Shown: one piece after another, positions 10,333 to 20,203 of the stretch
Layout of the letters: every line of letters begins with the position of its first letter
Numbering within the stretch: the stretch's first letter is position 1
Position numbers and translations under genes: made by a program
DNA from: Pseudomonas chlororaphis subsp. chlororaphis
GTDB taxonomy: Bacteria; Pseudomonadota; Gammaproteobacteria; Pseudomonadales; Pseudomonadaceae
Direction of reading: 5' to 3'
Length of the DNA stretch: 64,000 nt
NCBI RefSeq assembly: GCF_003945765.1
Contig: NZ_CP027712.1
Span: 6,510,001 to 6,574,000, forward strand
Notes under the pieces: model-generated
What the model saw: only the letters and a program-made list of their open reading frames with translations
Database searches by the model: none
Told to the model about the DNA's origin: nothing

Positions 10333-11001
10333 ATGGCTTATCAGTTCGACTTTCTACCGGTGCTGGAAAACACCAGCCTGCTGCTGCGCGGCGCCCTGTT
10401 CACCCTTGAGCTGACCGCCATCGGCGCATTGCTCGGGGTCGGCCTGGGCATAGTCGGCGCGGTGGTGCGGGCCTGGAAGATCCAGCCCTTCTCTGCTCTC
10501 TTCGGCGTCTACGTCGAGCTGATCCGCAACACCCCGTTCCTGGTGCAGCTGTTCTTCATCTTCTTCGGCCTGCCGTCCCTGGGGCTGCAGATATCCGAGT
10601 GGCAGGCGGCGGTGCTGGCGATGGTGATCAACCTGGGCGCCTACTCCACTGAAATCATTCGCGCCGGCATCCAGGCCATCCCCCGCGGCCAACTGGAGGC
10701 CGCGGCGGCCCTGGCCATGACGCGCCTGGAAGCCTTCCGCCATGTGGTATTGCTGCCGGCGCTGGGCAAGGTGTGGCCGGCCCTGAGCAGCCAGATCATC
10801 ATCGTCATGCTCGGTTCGGCGGTGTGTTCGCAGATCGCCACCGAGGAGCTGAGCTTCGCCGCCAACTTCATTCAGTCGCGCAACTTCCGCGCCTTTGAAA
10901 CCTACGCCCTGACCACGCTGATCTACCTGTGCATGGCCCTGCTGATCCGGCAGCTGCTGAACTGGGTCGGGCGCCGCTATATCGCGAGGAGCAGCCAATG
11001 A
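10333..11001 (+). CDS. Amino-acid ABC transporter permease (HisM/GlnP type)
   Basis: 222 residues with about five membrane helices. The inner-membrane permease motif that docks the ATPase is seen in GAYSTEIIRAGIQAIPRGQLEAAAALAMTRLEAFRHVVLP (EAA loop). CGGAGG lies at the right distance from the ATG. Its stop overlaps the start of the next permease gene by four bases (ATGA), as expected for subunits made in equal amount. Confidence 0.93.
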   Translation: MAYQFDFLPVLENTSLLLRGALFTLELTAIGALLGVGLGIVGAVVRAWKIQPFSALFGVYVELIRNTPFLVQLFFIFFGLPSLGLQISEWQAAVLAMVINLGAYSTEIIRAGIQAIPRGQLEAAAALAMTRLEAFRHVVLLPALGKVWPALSSQIIIVMLGSAVCSQIATEELSFAANFIQSRNFRAFETYALTTLIYLCMALLIRQLLNWVGRRYIARSSQ

Positions 11002-11648
11002 GTGATTTCAGCTTCTGGGACATCGTGCGCAACCTGCTGACCGGCCTGCAATGGACCCTGCTGCTGTCGCTGGTGGCCTTTGTCGGCGGCGGGCTGATCG
11101 GTTTGCTGATCATGACCCTGCGCATTTCCAAGAAGGCTTTCCCCAGCGGTTTCGCCCGCCTGTACATCGAGCTGTTCCAGGGCACGCCGCTGTTGATGCA
11201 GCTGTTCCTGGTGTTCTTCGGCATCGCCCTGCTGGGGGTGGATATCTCGCCCTGGCTGGCGGCGGCCATCGCCCTGACGCTGTTCACCAGCGCCTACCTG
11301 GCGGAGATCTGGCGCGGCTGCGTCGACTCGATCCCCAACGGCCAGTGGGAAGCCTCCTCCAGCCTGGCGCTCAACCCTTATGAACAGCTGCGCCATGTGA
11401 TCCTGCCGCAGGCGCTGCGGATTGCCGTGGCGCCTACCGTGGGCTTCTCGGTGCAGGTGGTCAAAGGCACCGCGGTGACCTCGATCATCGGCTTCACCGA
11501 GCTGACCAAGACCGGCGGCATGCTCGCCAACGCCACCTTCGAGCCCTTCATGGTCTACGGCCTGGTAGCGCTCGGTTACTTCCTGCTGTGCTACCCCCTG
11601 TCCCTCAGTGCGCGCTACCTGGAAAGGAGACTGCATGCCTCTGCTTAG
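10998..11648 (+). CDS. Amino-acid ABC transporter permease, second subunit
   Basis: 216 residues with about five membrane helices and the EAA loop in LAEIWRGCVDSIPNGQWEASSSLALNPYEQLRHVILPQ. It pairs with the preceding permease as a heterodimer. The start overlaps the upstream stop as ATGA; its own 3' end overlaps the ATPase gene by 14 bases, so the operon is tightly coupled. Confidence 0.93.
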   Translation: MSDFSFWDIVRNLLTGLQWTLLLSLVAFVGGGLIGLLIMTLRISKKAFPSGFARLYIELFQGTPLLMQLFLVFFGIALLGVDISPWLAAAIALTLFTSAYLAEIWRGCVDSIPNGQWEASSSLALNPYEQLRHVILPQALRIAVAPTVGFSVQVVKGTAVTSIIGFTELTKTGGMLANATFEPFMVYGLVALGYFLLCYPLSLSARYLERRLHASA

Positions 11649-12369
11649 AATTTCCGCCCTGCATAAATATTACGGCGACCATCATGTGCTCAAGGGCATC
11701 GACCTCAGTATCGAGGAAGGCCAGGTGGTGGCGATCATCGGCCGCAGCGGCTCGGGCAAGAGCACCTTGCTGCGCACCCTCAACGGCCTGGAATCGATCA
11801 ACGACGGGGTCATCGAAGTCGACGGCGAATACCTCGACGCCGCCCGCGCCGACCTGCGTAGCCTGCGGCAGAAGGTCGGCATGGTGTTCCAGCAGTTCAA
11901 CCTGTTCCCGCACCTGACCGTCGGCGAGAACGTCATGCTCGCCCCGCAGGTGGTACAGAAGGTGCCCAAGGCCAGGGCCGCCGAGCTGGCGCGGGAGATG
12001 CTGAAGCGGGTCGGCCTGGAGGAGAAGTTCGACGCCTTCCCCGACCGTTTGTCCGGCGGCCAACAACAGCGAGTGGCGATCGCCCGGGCGCTGGCCATGT
12101 CGCCCAAGGTGCTGCTGTGCGACGAGATCACCTCGGCCCTGGACCCGGAGCTGGTCAACGAAGTCCTGAGCGTGGTGCGCCAGCTGGCCAAGGACGGCAT
12201 GACCCTGATCATGGTGACCCACGAGATGCGTTTCGCCCGGGAAGTGGGCGACAAGCTGGTGTTCATGCATCAGGGCAAGGTGCATGAAGTGGGCGACCCG
12301 AAAGTGCTGTTCGCCAACCCGCAGACGCCGGAACTGGCGAATTTCATCGGGACCAATGAAAGCGCTTGA
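11635..12369 (+). CDS. Amino-acid ABC transporter ATP-binding protein
   Basis: 244 residues. Complete nucleotide-binding domain: Walker A GRSGSGKST, Q-loop FQQFNLFPH, signature LSGGQQQR, Walker B VLLCDEITSALDPE and the H-loop in MVTHEM. It energises the importer of the preceding three genes. I chose the ATG at 11635, which has AAGGAGA in front, over an upstream ATG inside the permease gene. Confidence 0.95.
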   Translation: MPLLRISALHKYYGDHHVLKGIDLSIEEGQVVAIIGRSGSGKSTLLRTLNGLESINDGVIEVDGEYLDAARADLRSLRQKVGMVFQQFNLFPHLTVGENVMLAPQVVQKVPKARAAELAREMLKRVGLEEKFDAFPDRLSGGQQQRVAIARALAMSPKVLLCDEITSALDPELVNEVLSVVRQLAKDGMTLIMVTHEMRFAREVGDKLVFMHQGKVHEVGDPKVLFANPQTPELANFIGTNESA

Positions 12370-12375
12370 TGCTAC

Positions 12376-12492
12376 CTGTAGCCACTGCCGCAGGCTGCGA
12401 TGGTCCGGGCCACGCTGGTCGCAGGGCCTCCCTGGGCTCTCAAGAACAGCGCCTGCTGCGCAGTCGGTCGCAGCCTGCGGCAGCGGCTACAG
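12376..12492. repeat. Paired extragenic repeat, GCAGGCTGCGA family
   Basis: Two 25-base arms, 12376-12400 and 12468-12492, are inverted copies differing at one base, with core GCCGCAGGCTGCGA. About 67 bases lie between. A related element is at 23091-23217. It fills most of the gap between the ABC importer and ppx. Confidence 0.75.
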
Positions 12493-12604
12493 GGAGCTGT
12501 GGCGTAAGGATTCATGCGTTGAATCAACGCATTGGACACTGCGCGTTGGCGCGAGCGATTGATCGTGGCAGGATGGCAAGGTTATCGACCGAGACCCCCA
12601 AACC

Positions 12605-14107
12605 ATGCCGCAAACCCAAGCCAAGAATCTGTCCCTGATCGCCGCCATCGACCTGGGCTCCAACAGCTTTCACATGGTCGTGGCCAAGGCTCACCATAAT
12701 GAAATCCGCATTCTCGAGCGGCTCGGTGAAAAGGTTCAGCTGGCCGCCGGGATCGACGAAGACCGTCAACTCAACGAAGAATCCATGCAACGCGGGCTCG
12801 ATTGCCTGAAGCGCTTCGCCCAACTGATCAACGGCATGCCCCTGGGCGCGGTACGCATCGTCGGCACCAACGCCCTGCGCGAAGCCCGCAACCGCGGCGA
12901 ATTCATCCGCCGCGCCGAGGAAATCCTCGGCCACCCGGTGGAAGTCATCTCCGGTCGTGAAGAAGCCCGCCTCATCTACCTGGGCGTGTCCCATACCCTC
13001 GCCGATACCCCGGGCAAGCGCCTGGTCGCCGACATCGGCGGCGGCAGTACCGAATTCATCATTGGCCAGCGCTTCGAGCCGCTGCTGCGCGAAAGCCTGC
13101 AGATGGGCTGCGTCAGCTTCACCCAGCGCTATTTCCGCGACGGCAAGATCACCCCGGCGCGCTACGCCCAGGCCTACACCGCAGCGCGCCTGGAAATCAT
13201 GAGCATCGAACACGCCCTGCATCGCCTGACCTGGGATGAAGCCATCGGCTCCTCGGGCACCATCCGCGCCATTGGCCTGGCGCTCAAAGCCGGCGGCCAC
13301 GGCAGTGGCGAAGTCAACGCCGAAGGCCTGGCTTGGCTCAAGCGTCGGCTGTTCAAGCTGGGCGATGCCGAGAAAATCGACTTCGAAGGCATCAAGCCGG
13401 ATCGCCGGGCGATCTTCCCCGCCGGCCTGGCGATTCTCGAAGCCATCTTCGACGCCCTCGAACTGCAGCGCATGGACCATTGCGAAGGCGCCCTGCGCGA
13501 AGGCGTGCTCTACGACCTGCTGGGCCGCCATCACCACGAAGACGTGCGCGAGCGCACTCTGGGCTCGTTGATGGAGCGTTATCACGTCGACCTGGAACAG
13601 GCCGCCCGGGTCGAGCGCAAGGCGCTCCACGCCTTCGACCAGGTGGCCGAGGACTGGGACCTGGAGGACGGCGTCTGGCGCGAACTGCTGGGCTGGGCCG
13701 CCAAGGTCCATGAAGTGGGCCTGGATATCGCCCACTACCATTACCACAAGCACGGCGCCTACCTGATCGAGCACTCGGACCTCGCCGGCTTCTCCCGCGA
13801 AGACCAGCAAATGCTCGCGCTACTGGTACGCGGTCACCGCCGCAACATTCCCAAGGACAAGTTCGCCGAATTCGGCGAGGAAGGCAGCAAGCTGATCCGC
13901 CTGTGCGTGCTGCTGCGTTTCGCCATCCTGTTCCACCACATCCGCGGTACCCAGGAAATGCCCCAGGTGAAGCTGCACGCCGCCGGCGACAGCCTGGAGG
14001 TGATGTTCCCGGCAAACTGGCTCGACGAGAACCAGCTGACCCAGGCCGACTTCGCCCTGGAAGCGGAATGGCTGACCCGGGTCGGGATCACCCTCAACGT
14101 GCACTGA
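12605..14107 (+). CDS. ppx: Exopolyphosphatase
   Basis: 500 residues. Ppx removes terminal phosphates from long-chain polyphosphate. The actin-like N-terminal domains show [15 protein letters not shown] (phosphate loop 1), [12 protein letters not shown], and [11 protein letters not shown] (phosphate loop 2); the C-terminal helical half has the HD-like [29 protein letters not shown]. It converges on ppk, which makes the polymer, across a shared bidirectional terminator. Confidence 0.97.
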   Translation: MPQTQAKNLSLIAAIDLGSNSFHMVVAKAHHNEIRILERLGEKVQLAAGIDEDRQLNEESMQRGLDCLKRFAQLINGMPLGAVRIVGTNALREARNRGEFIRRAEEILGHPVEVISGREEARLIYLGVSHTLADTPGKRLVADIGGGSTEFIIGQRFEPLLRESLQMGCVSFTQRYFRDGKITPARYAQAYTAARLEIMSIEHALHRLTWDEAIGSSGTIRAIGLALKAGGHGSGEVNAEGLAWLKRRLFKLGDAEKIDFEGIKPDRRAIFPAGLAILEAIFDALELQRMDHCEGALREGVLYDLLGRHHHEDVRERTLGSLMERYHVDLEQAARVERKALHAFDQVAEDWDLEDGVWRELLGWAAKVHEVGLDIAHYHYHKHGAYLIEHSDLAGFSREDQQMLALLVRGHRRNIPKDKFAEFGEEGSKLIRLCVLLRFAILFHHIRGTQEMPQVKLHAAGDSLEVMFPANWLDENQLTQADFALEAEWLTRVGITLNVH

Positions 14108-14119
14108 AACGCCCCGCAC

Positions 14120-14185
14120 AAAAAAGCCGGCTTGCCGGCGATGGGCTCCTTCCAAAGGGCACCATCGCCGGCAAGCCGGCTTTTT
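14120..14185. terminator. Bidirectional terminator between ppx and ppk
   Basis: Perfect inverted repeat with 23-base arms, 14121-14143 and 14163-14185, each beginning or ending in five A or T and centred on GCCGGCTTGCCGGCGATG. The loop is 19 bases. It can end both convergent genes. Confidence 0.92.
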
Positions 14186-14208
14186 CATGGGCTGAATAAG
14201 CCCCGGGC

Positions 14209-16428
14209 TCAGCGCACCGCCAGCACCGGGTTGCTCAGGCGCTCCAGCAGGGTGGCCTGGGCGCTGCGCGGGTTCTGGTTGCCGGTCGGGGTGTTGCGGA
14301 TATAGCGACCGTCCGACTGCAGGCTCCAGCTGTGGGTGTTATCGGTGAGATAACTTTCCAGCTCCTTCTTGACCCGCAGGATCAGCTTCTTGCCCTCGAC
14401 CGGGAAGCAAGTCTCGACGCGCTTGTCGAGGTTGCGCTCCATCCAGTCGGCACTGGAGAGGAACATCTGCTCCTCGCCGCCATTGAGGAAGTAGAACACC
14501 CGGGTGTGCTCCAGGAAGCGGCCGATGATCGAGCGCACATGGATATTGTGCGACACGCCGGCGATCCCCGGACGCAGGCAGCACATGCCCCGCACCACCA
14601 GGTCGATGCGCACGCCCGACTGGCTGGCCTTGTACAGCGCGCGGATGATCTTCGGATCGGTCAGCGAGTTGAACTTGGCGATGATGTGCGCCGGCTTGCC
14701 GTCGAGGGCGAACTGGGTCTCCCGGGCAATCATGTCGAGCATGCCCTTCTTCAGGGTGAAGGGCGCGTGCAGCAGCTTCTTCATGCGCAGGGTCTTGCCC
14801 ATGCCGATCAACTGGCTGAAGAGCTTGCCGACGTCCTCGCACAAGGCGTCGTCGGAGGTCAGCAGGCTGTAGTCGGTATACAGGCGGGCGTTGCCGGCAT
14901 GGTAGTTACCGGTGCCCAGGTGGGCGTAGCGCACGATCTCACCGGCTTCGCGCCGCAGGATCAACATCATCTTGGCGTGGGTCTTGAAGCCGACCACGCC
15001 GTAGATCACCACCGCGCCGGCCGCTTGCAGGCGGCTGGCCAGTTGCAGGTTGGACTCTTCGTCGAAGCGCGCGCGCAACTCGATCACCGCGGTGACTTCC
15101 TTGCCGTTACGCGCCGCATCCACCAGCGCATCGACGATTTCCGAGTTGGCGCCGGAGCGGTACAGGGTCTGGCGCACCGCCAGCACATGCGGATCCTTGG
15201 CCGCCTGACGCAGCAGGTCGACCACCGGGGTGAAGGACTCGAACGGGTGCAGCAGCAGGATGTCCTGCTTGCTGATCACGCTGAAGATGTTCTCGCTGTT
15301 CTGCAACAGCTTGGGAATCTGCGGGGTGAACGGCGTGTATTGTAGCTCCGGGTGGCTGTCCAGGCCGGTGATGCTGAACAGGCGCGTCAGGTTCACCGGA
15401 CCGTTGACCTGGTACAGCTCGGTCTCGCTCAGGTTGAACTGCTTGAGCAGGTAGTCGGACAGGTGTTTCGGGCAAGTGTCGGCCACTTCCAGACGCACCG
15501 CGTCGCCGTAACGACGGGAGAACAGCTCGCCGCGCAGGGCGCGGGCCAGGTCTTCGACGTCCTCGGTGTCCACCGCCAGGTCGGCGTTGCGGGTCAGGCG
15601 GAACTGATAGCAGCCCTTTACCTTCATGCCCTGGAACAGGTCATCGGCGTGGGCGTGGATCATCGACGAGAGGAACACATAGTTGTCGCCAGGGCCGCCG
15701 ACTTCTTCCGGCACCTTGATGATCCGCGGCAGCAGGCGCGGCGCCGGGATGATCGCCAGGCCGGAGTCGCGACCGAAGGCGTCGATCCCTTCGAGTTCGA
15801 CGATGAAGTTCAGGCTCTTGTTCACCAGCAGCGGGAACGGGTGCGTCGGGTCGAGGCCGATCGGGGTGATGATCGGCGCGATCTCGTCGCGAAAGTAACG
15901 ACGGACCCAGGTCTTGAGCTTGGTGGTCCAGTAACGGCGACGGATGAAGCGGACCTGATGTTTCTCAAGCTCCGGCAACAGGATGTCGTTGAGGATCGCG
16001 TACTGGCGGTCGACGTGACCGTGCACCAGGTCGCTGATGCGCGCCAGGGCCTGGTGCGGCTGCAGGCCATCGGCACCGGCCTGTTCACGGGCGAAGGTGA
16101 TCTGCTTCTTCAGGCCGGCGACGCGGATCTCGAAGAACTCGTCCAGGTTGCTGGAGAAGATCAGCAGGAACTTCAGGCGCTCCAGCAACGGATAGGACTC
16201 ATCCAGCGCCTGCTCCAGCACGCGGATGTTGAACTGCAGTTGCGACAGCTCGCGATGGATATACAGGCTGCTGTCATCCAGGCTCGGGATGACCAGGGTC
16301 GGCATCGCCACATGCGGTGCGTCCGCTTGCACCGGCGGGGCTTCCAGCTCCGGTGGTGTTTCAACGACCTGCTCGACCACGGGTTGAGCTTCTTTTACGG
16401 CAACTTCAGTGAGTCCTTCGGTATTCAT
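14209..16428 (-). CDS. ppk: Polyphosphate kinase 1
   Basis: 739 residues, usual for Pseudomonas PPK1. It polymerises the gamma-phosphate of ATP into polyphosphate at the inner membrane. The PPK N domain ([21 protein letters not shown]) is preceded by a proline-rich, acidic extension of about 45 residues. The histidine autophosphorylated during catalysis is in [15 protein letters not shown], and the second essential histidine in [10 protein letters not shown]. It is 18 bases downstream of hemB in the same direction and converges on ppx. Confidence 0.97.
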   Translation of the reverse strand: MNTEGLTEVAVKEAQPVVEQVVETPPELEAPPVQADAPHVAMPTLVIPSLDDSSLYIHRELSQLQFNIRVLEQALDESYPLLERLKFLLIFSSNLDEFFEIRVAGLKKQITFAREQAGADGLQPHQALARISDLVHGHVDRQYAILNDILLPELEKHQVRFIRRRYWTTKLKTWVRRYFRDEIAPIITPIGLDPTHPFPLLVNKSLNFIVELEGIDAFGRDSGLAIIPAPRLLPRIIKVPEEVGGPGDNYVFLSSMIHAHADDLFQGMKVKGCYQFRLTRNADLAVDTEDVEDLARALRGELFSRRYGDAVRLEVADTCPKHLSDYLLKQFNLSETELYQVNGPVNLTRLFSITGLDSHPELQYTPFTPQIPKLLQNSENIFSVISKQDILLLHPFESFTPVVDLLRQAAKDPHVLAVRQTLYRSGANSEIVDALVDAARNGKEVTAVIELRARFDEESNLQLASRLQAAGAVVIYGVVGFKTHAKMMLILRREAGEIVRYAHLGTGNYHAGNARLYTDYSLLTSDDALCEDVGKLFSQLIGMGKTLRMKKLLHAPFTLKKGMLDMIARETQFALDGKPAHIIAKFNSLTDPKIIRALYKASQSGVRIDLVVRGMCCLRPGIAGVSHNIHVRSIIGRFLEHTRVFYFLNGGEEQMFLSSADWMERNLDKRVETCFPVEGKKLILRVKKELESYLTDNTHSWSLQSDGRYIRNTPTGNQNPRSAQATLLERLSNPVLAVR

Positions 16429-16446
16429 CGCGTGTTCCTGGGAGGG

Positions 16447-17586
<1,140 letters not shown>

Positions 17587-17667
17587 TCACGTCGAGACAC
17601 ATTTGGATACTTTCCTCCATGGGCCCGAAGGGTTAGGCTGCGCGTTCATTTCGCCAGCATCCAGACA

Positions 17668-18300
17668 ATGCTCCAACAATTTCTTCAGGAATTCGGCTAC
17701 TTCGCCCTCTTTCTCGGCACATTCTTCGAAGGCGAGACCATCCTGGTCCTGGCCGGCTTCCTCGCGTTTCGCGGATACATGGACATCAACCTGGTGGTGG
17801 TCGTGGCGTTCTTCGGCAGCTATGCCGGCGACCAGCTGTGGTACTTCCTGGGACGCAAGCACGGGCGCAAGCTGCTGGCGCGCAAGCCGCGCTGGCAATT
17901 GATGGGCGATCGTGCGCTGGAGCATATCCGCAAACATCCGGACATCTGGGTGCTGAGTTTCCGCTTCGTTTACGGCCTGCGTACCGTGATGCCGGTGGCC
18001 ATCGGCCTGTCGGGGTATCCGCCGGGACGTTATCTGTTGCTCAACGGCATTGGCGCGGCGATCTGGGCCGCAGCCCTGGCCGCCGCGGCCTATCACTTCG
18101 GCGCCGTGCTCGAAGGCATGCTGGGCAGCATCAAGAAGTACGAACTGTGGGTGCTCGGCGCCTTGCTGGTCCTGGGTTTCGCCCTGTGGCTGCGCCGCCG
18201 CTTCAAAAATGCGCGACTGGCCAAGGCGATCTACGAAGCCGAACAGGTCAAGCAGAACGAGCAGAGCGATTGCTGCAAGTCTAAGACGCCAGTCGAGTAA
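17668..18300 (+). CDS. DedA family inner-membrane protein
   Basis: 210 residues with four to five membrane helices. The N-terminal FGYFALFLGTFFEGETILVLAGFLAFRGYM and the FRFVYGLRTVMPVAIGLSGYP segment are DedA (SNARE-associated, VTT) hallmarks; members act in lipid translocation across the membrane and in envelope and proton-motive-force maintenance. The ATG at 17668 starts the membrane part; a much longer reading in the same frame runs backwards over hemB and is spurious. The last 20 bases overlap the remnant of the sterol desaturase gene on the other strand. Confidence 0.9.
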   Translation: MLQQFLQEFGYFALFLGTFFEGETILVLAGFLAFRGYMDINLVVVVAFFGSYAGDQLWYFLGRKHGRKLLARKPRWQLMGDRALEHIRKHPDIWVLSFRFVYGLRTVMPVAIGLSGYPPGRYLLLNGIGAAIWAAALAAAAYHFGAVLEGMLGSIKKYELWVLGALLVLGFALWLRRRFKNARLAKAIYEAEQVKQNEQSDCCKSKTPVE

Positions 18301-18819
18301 GACGACCCCGGCAGCAGTAAAGCGCAATGCCACTGAGCAGGCTGTAACTGATCAGGCCGACCCAGCCCAAGGCGCTGGCCGGCCACAGCCCGACCAGAGG
18401 CGCCAGCCACACCAGCGGCAGATTCGACGCCAGCCGCAGCAGCTCCCTCTTCAACGCCCACGGGCGATTCTCCAGCGCCACCCCCAATACGAACAGACCA
18501 AAGGCCATGGCGCTCCAGCCCAGCATCAGGTAGCTGCCAAGAGCCGCGTACACCGCGCATCGTCAGCAAACTGCAGATTGGCCCACACCGGGTTCCAGCT
18601 GGCCAGGGGCGTGGTGACGCCGAAGACCACCGGCTCGTTGTCGTCCGCCTCCTGAAAGGTGCCGAACAGCCGGTCCCAAATAATGAACACGCCGCCGTAG
18701 TTGCGATCCATGTAGAGAGCGTCCGCGACCCGATAGTTGTTCCCCCGCCAGCGGTCGGCCAGCAGCTCGAGGACTATCAGCACGAAGAAGAACTGCGCCG
18801 CATACAGAATGAAATTCAT
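18281..18819 (-). pseudogene. Sterol desaturase / fatty acid hydroxylase family gene, decayed by internal deletions
   Basis: Pieces of one gene remain in order. The start MNFILYAAQFFFVLIVLELLADRW from the ATG at 18819 runs directly, in frame, into LYMDRNYGGVFIIWDRLFGTF, which in intact family members lies well over 100 residues later; the histidine boxes between are gone. After WNPVWANLQF the frame shifts and the end is read in another frame (AALGSYLM, LGWSAMAFGLFVLGVALENRPW), where SYLM joins LGWS with a further short gap. At least three deletions are therefore visible and no active enzyme can be made. The comparison with the intact family is from memory. Confidence 0.85.
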
Positions 18820-18932
18820 CACACGACCTGATCGCAATCCTGATCGAAGATTAGGTCGGGCGGCGGGATAACCCTATGGCAACGGGCAACAAATTAGTGG
18901 ACATTTAACGCCATGAATCTGGAGAAAAAACC

Positions 18933-19601
18933 ATGAGCAAAAAAGTTGCAGTGATCCTTTCCGGCTGTGGCGTCTACGACGGTGCCGAGATCCATGAAAG
19001 CGTCATCACCCTGCTGCGCCTGGACCAGCGTGGCGCCCAGGTGCAGTGCTTCGCCCCGAACATCGCCCAGCTGCATGTGATCAACCACCTGACCGGTGAA
19101 GAGATGCCCGAATCGCGCAATGTCCTGGTGGAATCGGCGCGCATCGCCCGCGGCCAAGTCAAAGACATCCGCGAGGCCAACGCCGAAGACTTCGACGCGC
19201 TGATCGTGCCTGGCGGTTTTGGCGCGGCGAAAAACCTTTCCAACTTCGCCGTGGAAGGGGCCGGCTGCACGGTCCAGCCGGATGTCCTGGCACTGACCGA
19301 AGCCTTCGCCGAAGCCGGCAAGCCGGTGGGCCTGATCTGCATCTCGCCGGCATTGGCGGCGAAGATCTATGGCCCGGGCGTCACCTGCACCATCGGCAAC
19401 GACGCCGACACCGCGGCCGCCGTCAGCAAGATGGGCGCGACCCATGCAGAGTGCACCGTCGGCGACATCATCGAGGACAAGGCGCGCAAGCTGGTCAGCA
19501 CCCCGGCCTACATGCTCGCGCAGTCCATCAGCGAAGCCGCGGCCGGAATCAATAAGCTGGTGGATCGGGTGCTGGAACTGACCCACGAAAACGACAAGTA
19601 A
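18933..19601 (+). CDS. elbB: Isoprenoid biosynthesis glyoxalase ElbB (DJ-1/PfpI superfamily)
   Basis: 222 residues. It belongs to the DJ-1/PfpI class I amidotransferase-like fold; the start KKVAVILSGCGVYDGAEIHE, the LIVPGGFGAAKNLSNFA strand-turn and the nucleophile elbow VGLICISPAL are typical of ElbB. The E. coli protein has weak glyoxalase activity and was linked to isoprenoid yield; the true role is unsettled. GGAG precedes the ATG. Confidence 0.93.
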   Translation: MSKKVAVILSGCGVYDGAEIHESVITLLRLDQRGAQVQCFAPNIAQLHVINHLTGEEMPESRNVLVESARIARGQVKDIREANAEDFDALIVPGGFGAAKNLSNFAVEGAGCTVQPDVLALTEAFAEAGKPVGLICISPALAAKIYGPGVTCTIGNDADTAAAVSKMGATHAECTVGDIIEDKARKLVSTPAYMLAQSISEAAAGINKLVDRVLELTHENDK

Positions 19602-19643
19602 CCCAAAAGCCGTGGCGAGCGGCAAGCGCCCTCGCGGGAATTG

Positions 19644-20099
19644 TCAGGCCTGACGCGCCAGCCGCGTCAGGATCCGGTCCAGGGCATTGGCGAAGGCCTG
19701 CTTCTCGCGATCCCCATAAGCGCCTTGCCCGCCACCGACCTGCCCCTGCTCGCGCAGATCGGTAAACAGGTTACGCACCGCCAGCCGCTCGCCCATGTTC
19801 TGCGCATCGAACTCCTTGCCCCGCGGGTCGAGGGCGGCGACGCCCTTCTTCACCAGCCGGTCGGCCAGGGGCACGTCGCTGCAGATCACCAGTTCGCCCG
19901 GCACCGCGTGTTCCACCAGATAATCGTCAGCCGCATCCGGGCCGCTGGGCACCACGATCAGCTTGACGCAGGCAAAGGCCGGCTTGATCTGCGGCTGCCC
20001 CGCCACCAGCACCAGCTCGAACTGGCGCTTGAGGGCAAACCTCACCACCTGATCCTTCGCCGCCTTGGGGCAGGCGTCGGCATCGATCCACACACGCAT
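19644..20099 (-). CDS. YaiI/YqxD (UPF0178) family protein
   Basis: 151 residues. The PIN-like fold with MRVWIDADACPKAAKD at its start, SGPDAADDYLVEHAVPGELVICSDVPLAD and a conserved RNLFTDLRE region is diagnostic of the YaiI/YqxD family. Acidic residues suggest metal-dependent nuclease chemistry, but no function is established. AGGAGGAG lies nine bases before the ATG, one of the strongest ribosome binding sites of the window. Confidence 0.93.
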   Translation of the reverse strand: MRVWIDADACPKAAKDQVVRFALKRQFELVLVAGQPQIKPAFACVKLIVVPSGPDAADDYLVEHAVPGELVICSDVPLADRLVKKGVAALDPRGKEFDAQNMGERLAVRNLFTDLREQGQVGGGQGAYGDREKQAFANALDRILTRLARQA

Positions 20100-20121
20100 T
20101 GCGTGACTCCTCCTGAAAAGC

Positions 20122-20184
20122 ATCGCGGGCAAGCCTCGCGCCTACAGTTCTCGATGAACCGTAGGCACAAGGCTTGCCCGCGAT
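20122..20184. repeat. REP element, GCGGGCAAGCC family
   Basis: Arms 20122-20145 and 20161-20184 are inverted copies with two mismatches in 24 bases; the core is ATCGCGGGCAAGCCT. Between the YaiI and FTR1 genes. Confidence 0.85.
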
Positions 20185-20203
20185 AATGAGCGAAACGGAT
20201 GCC

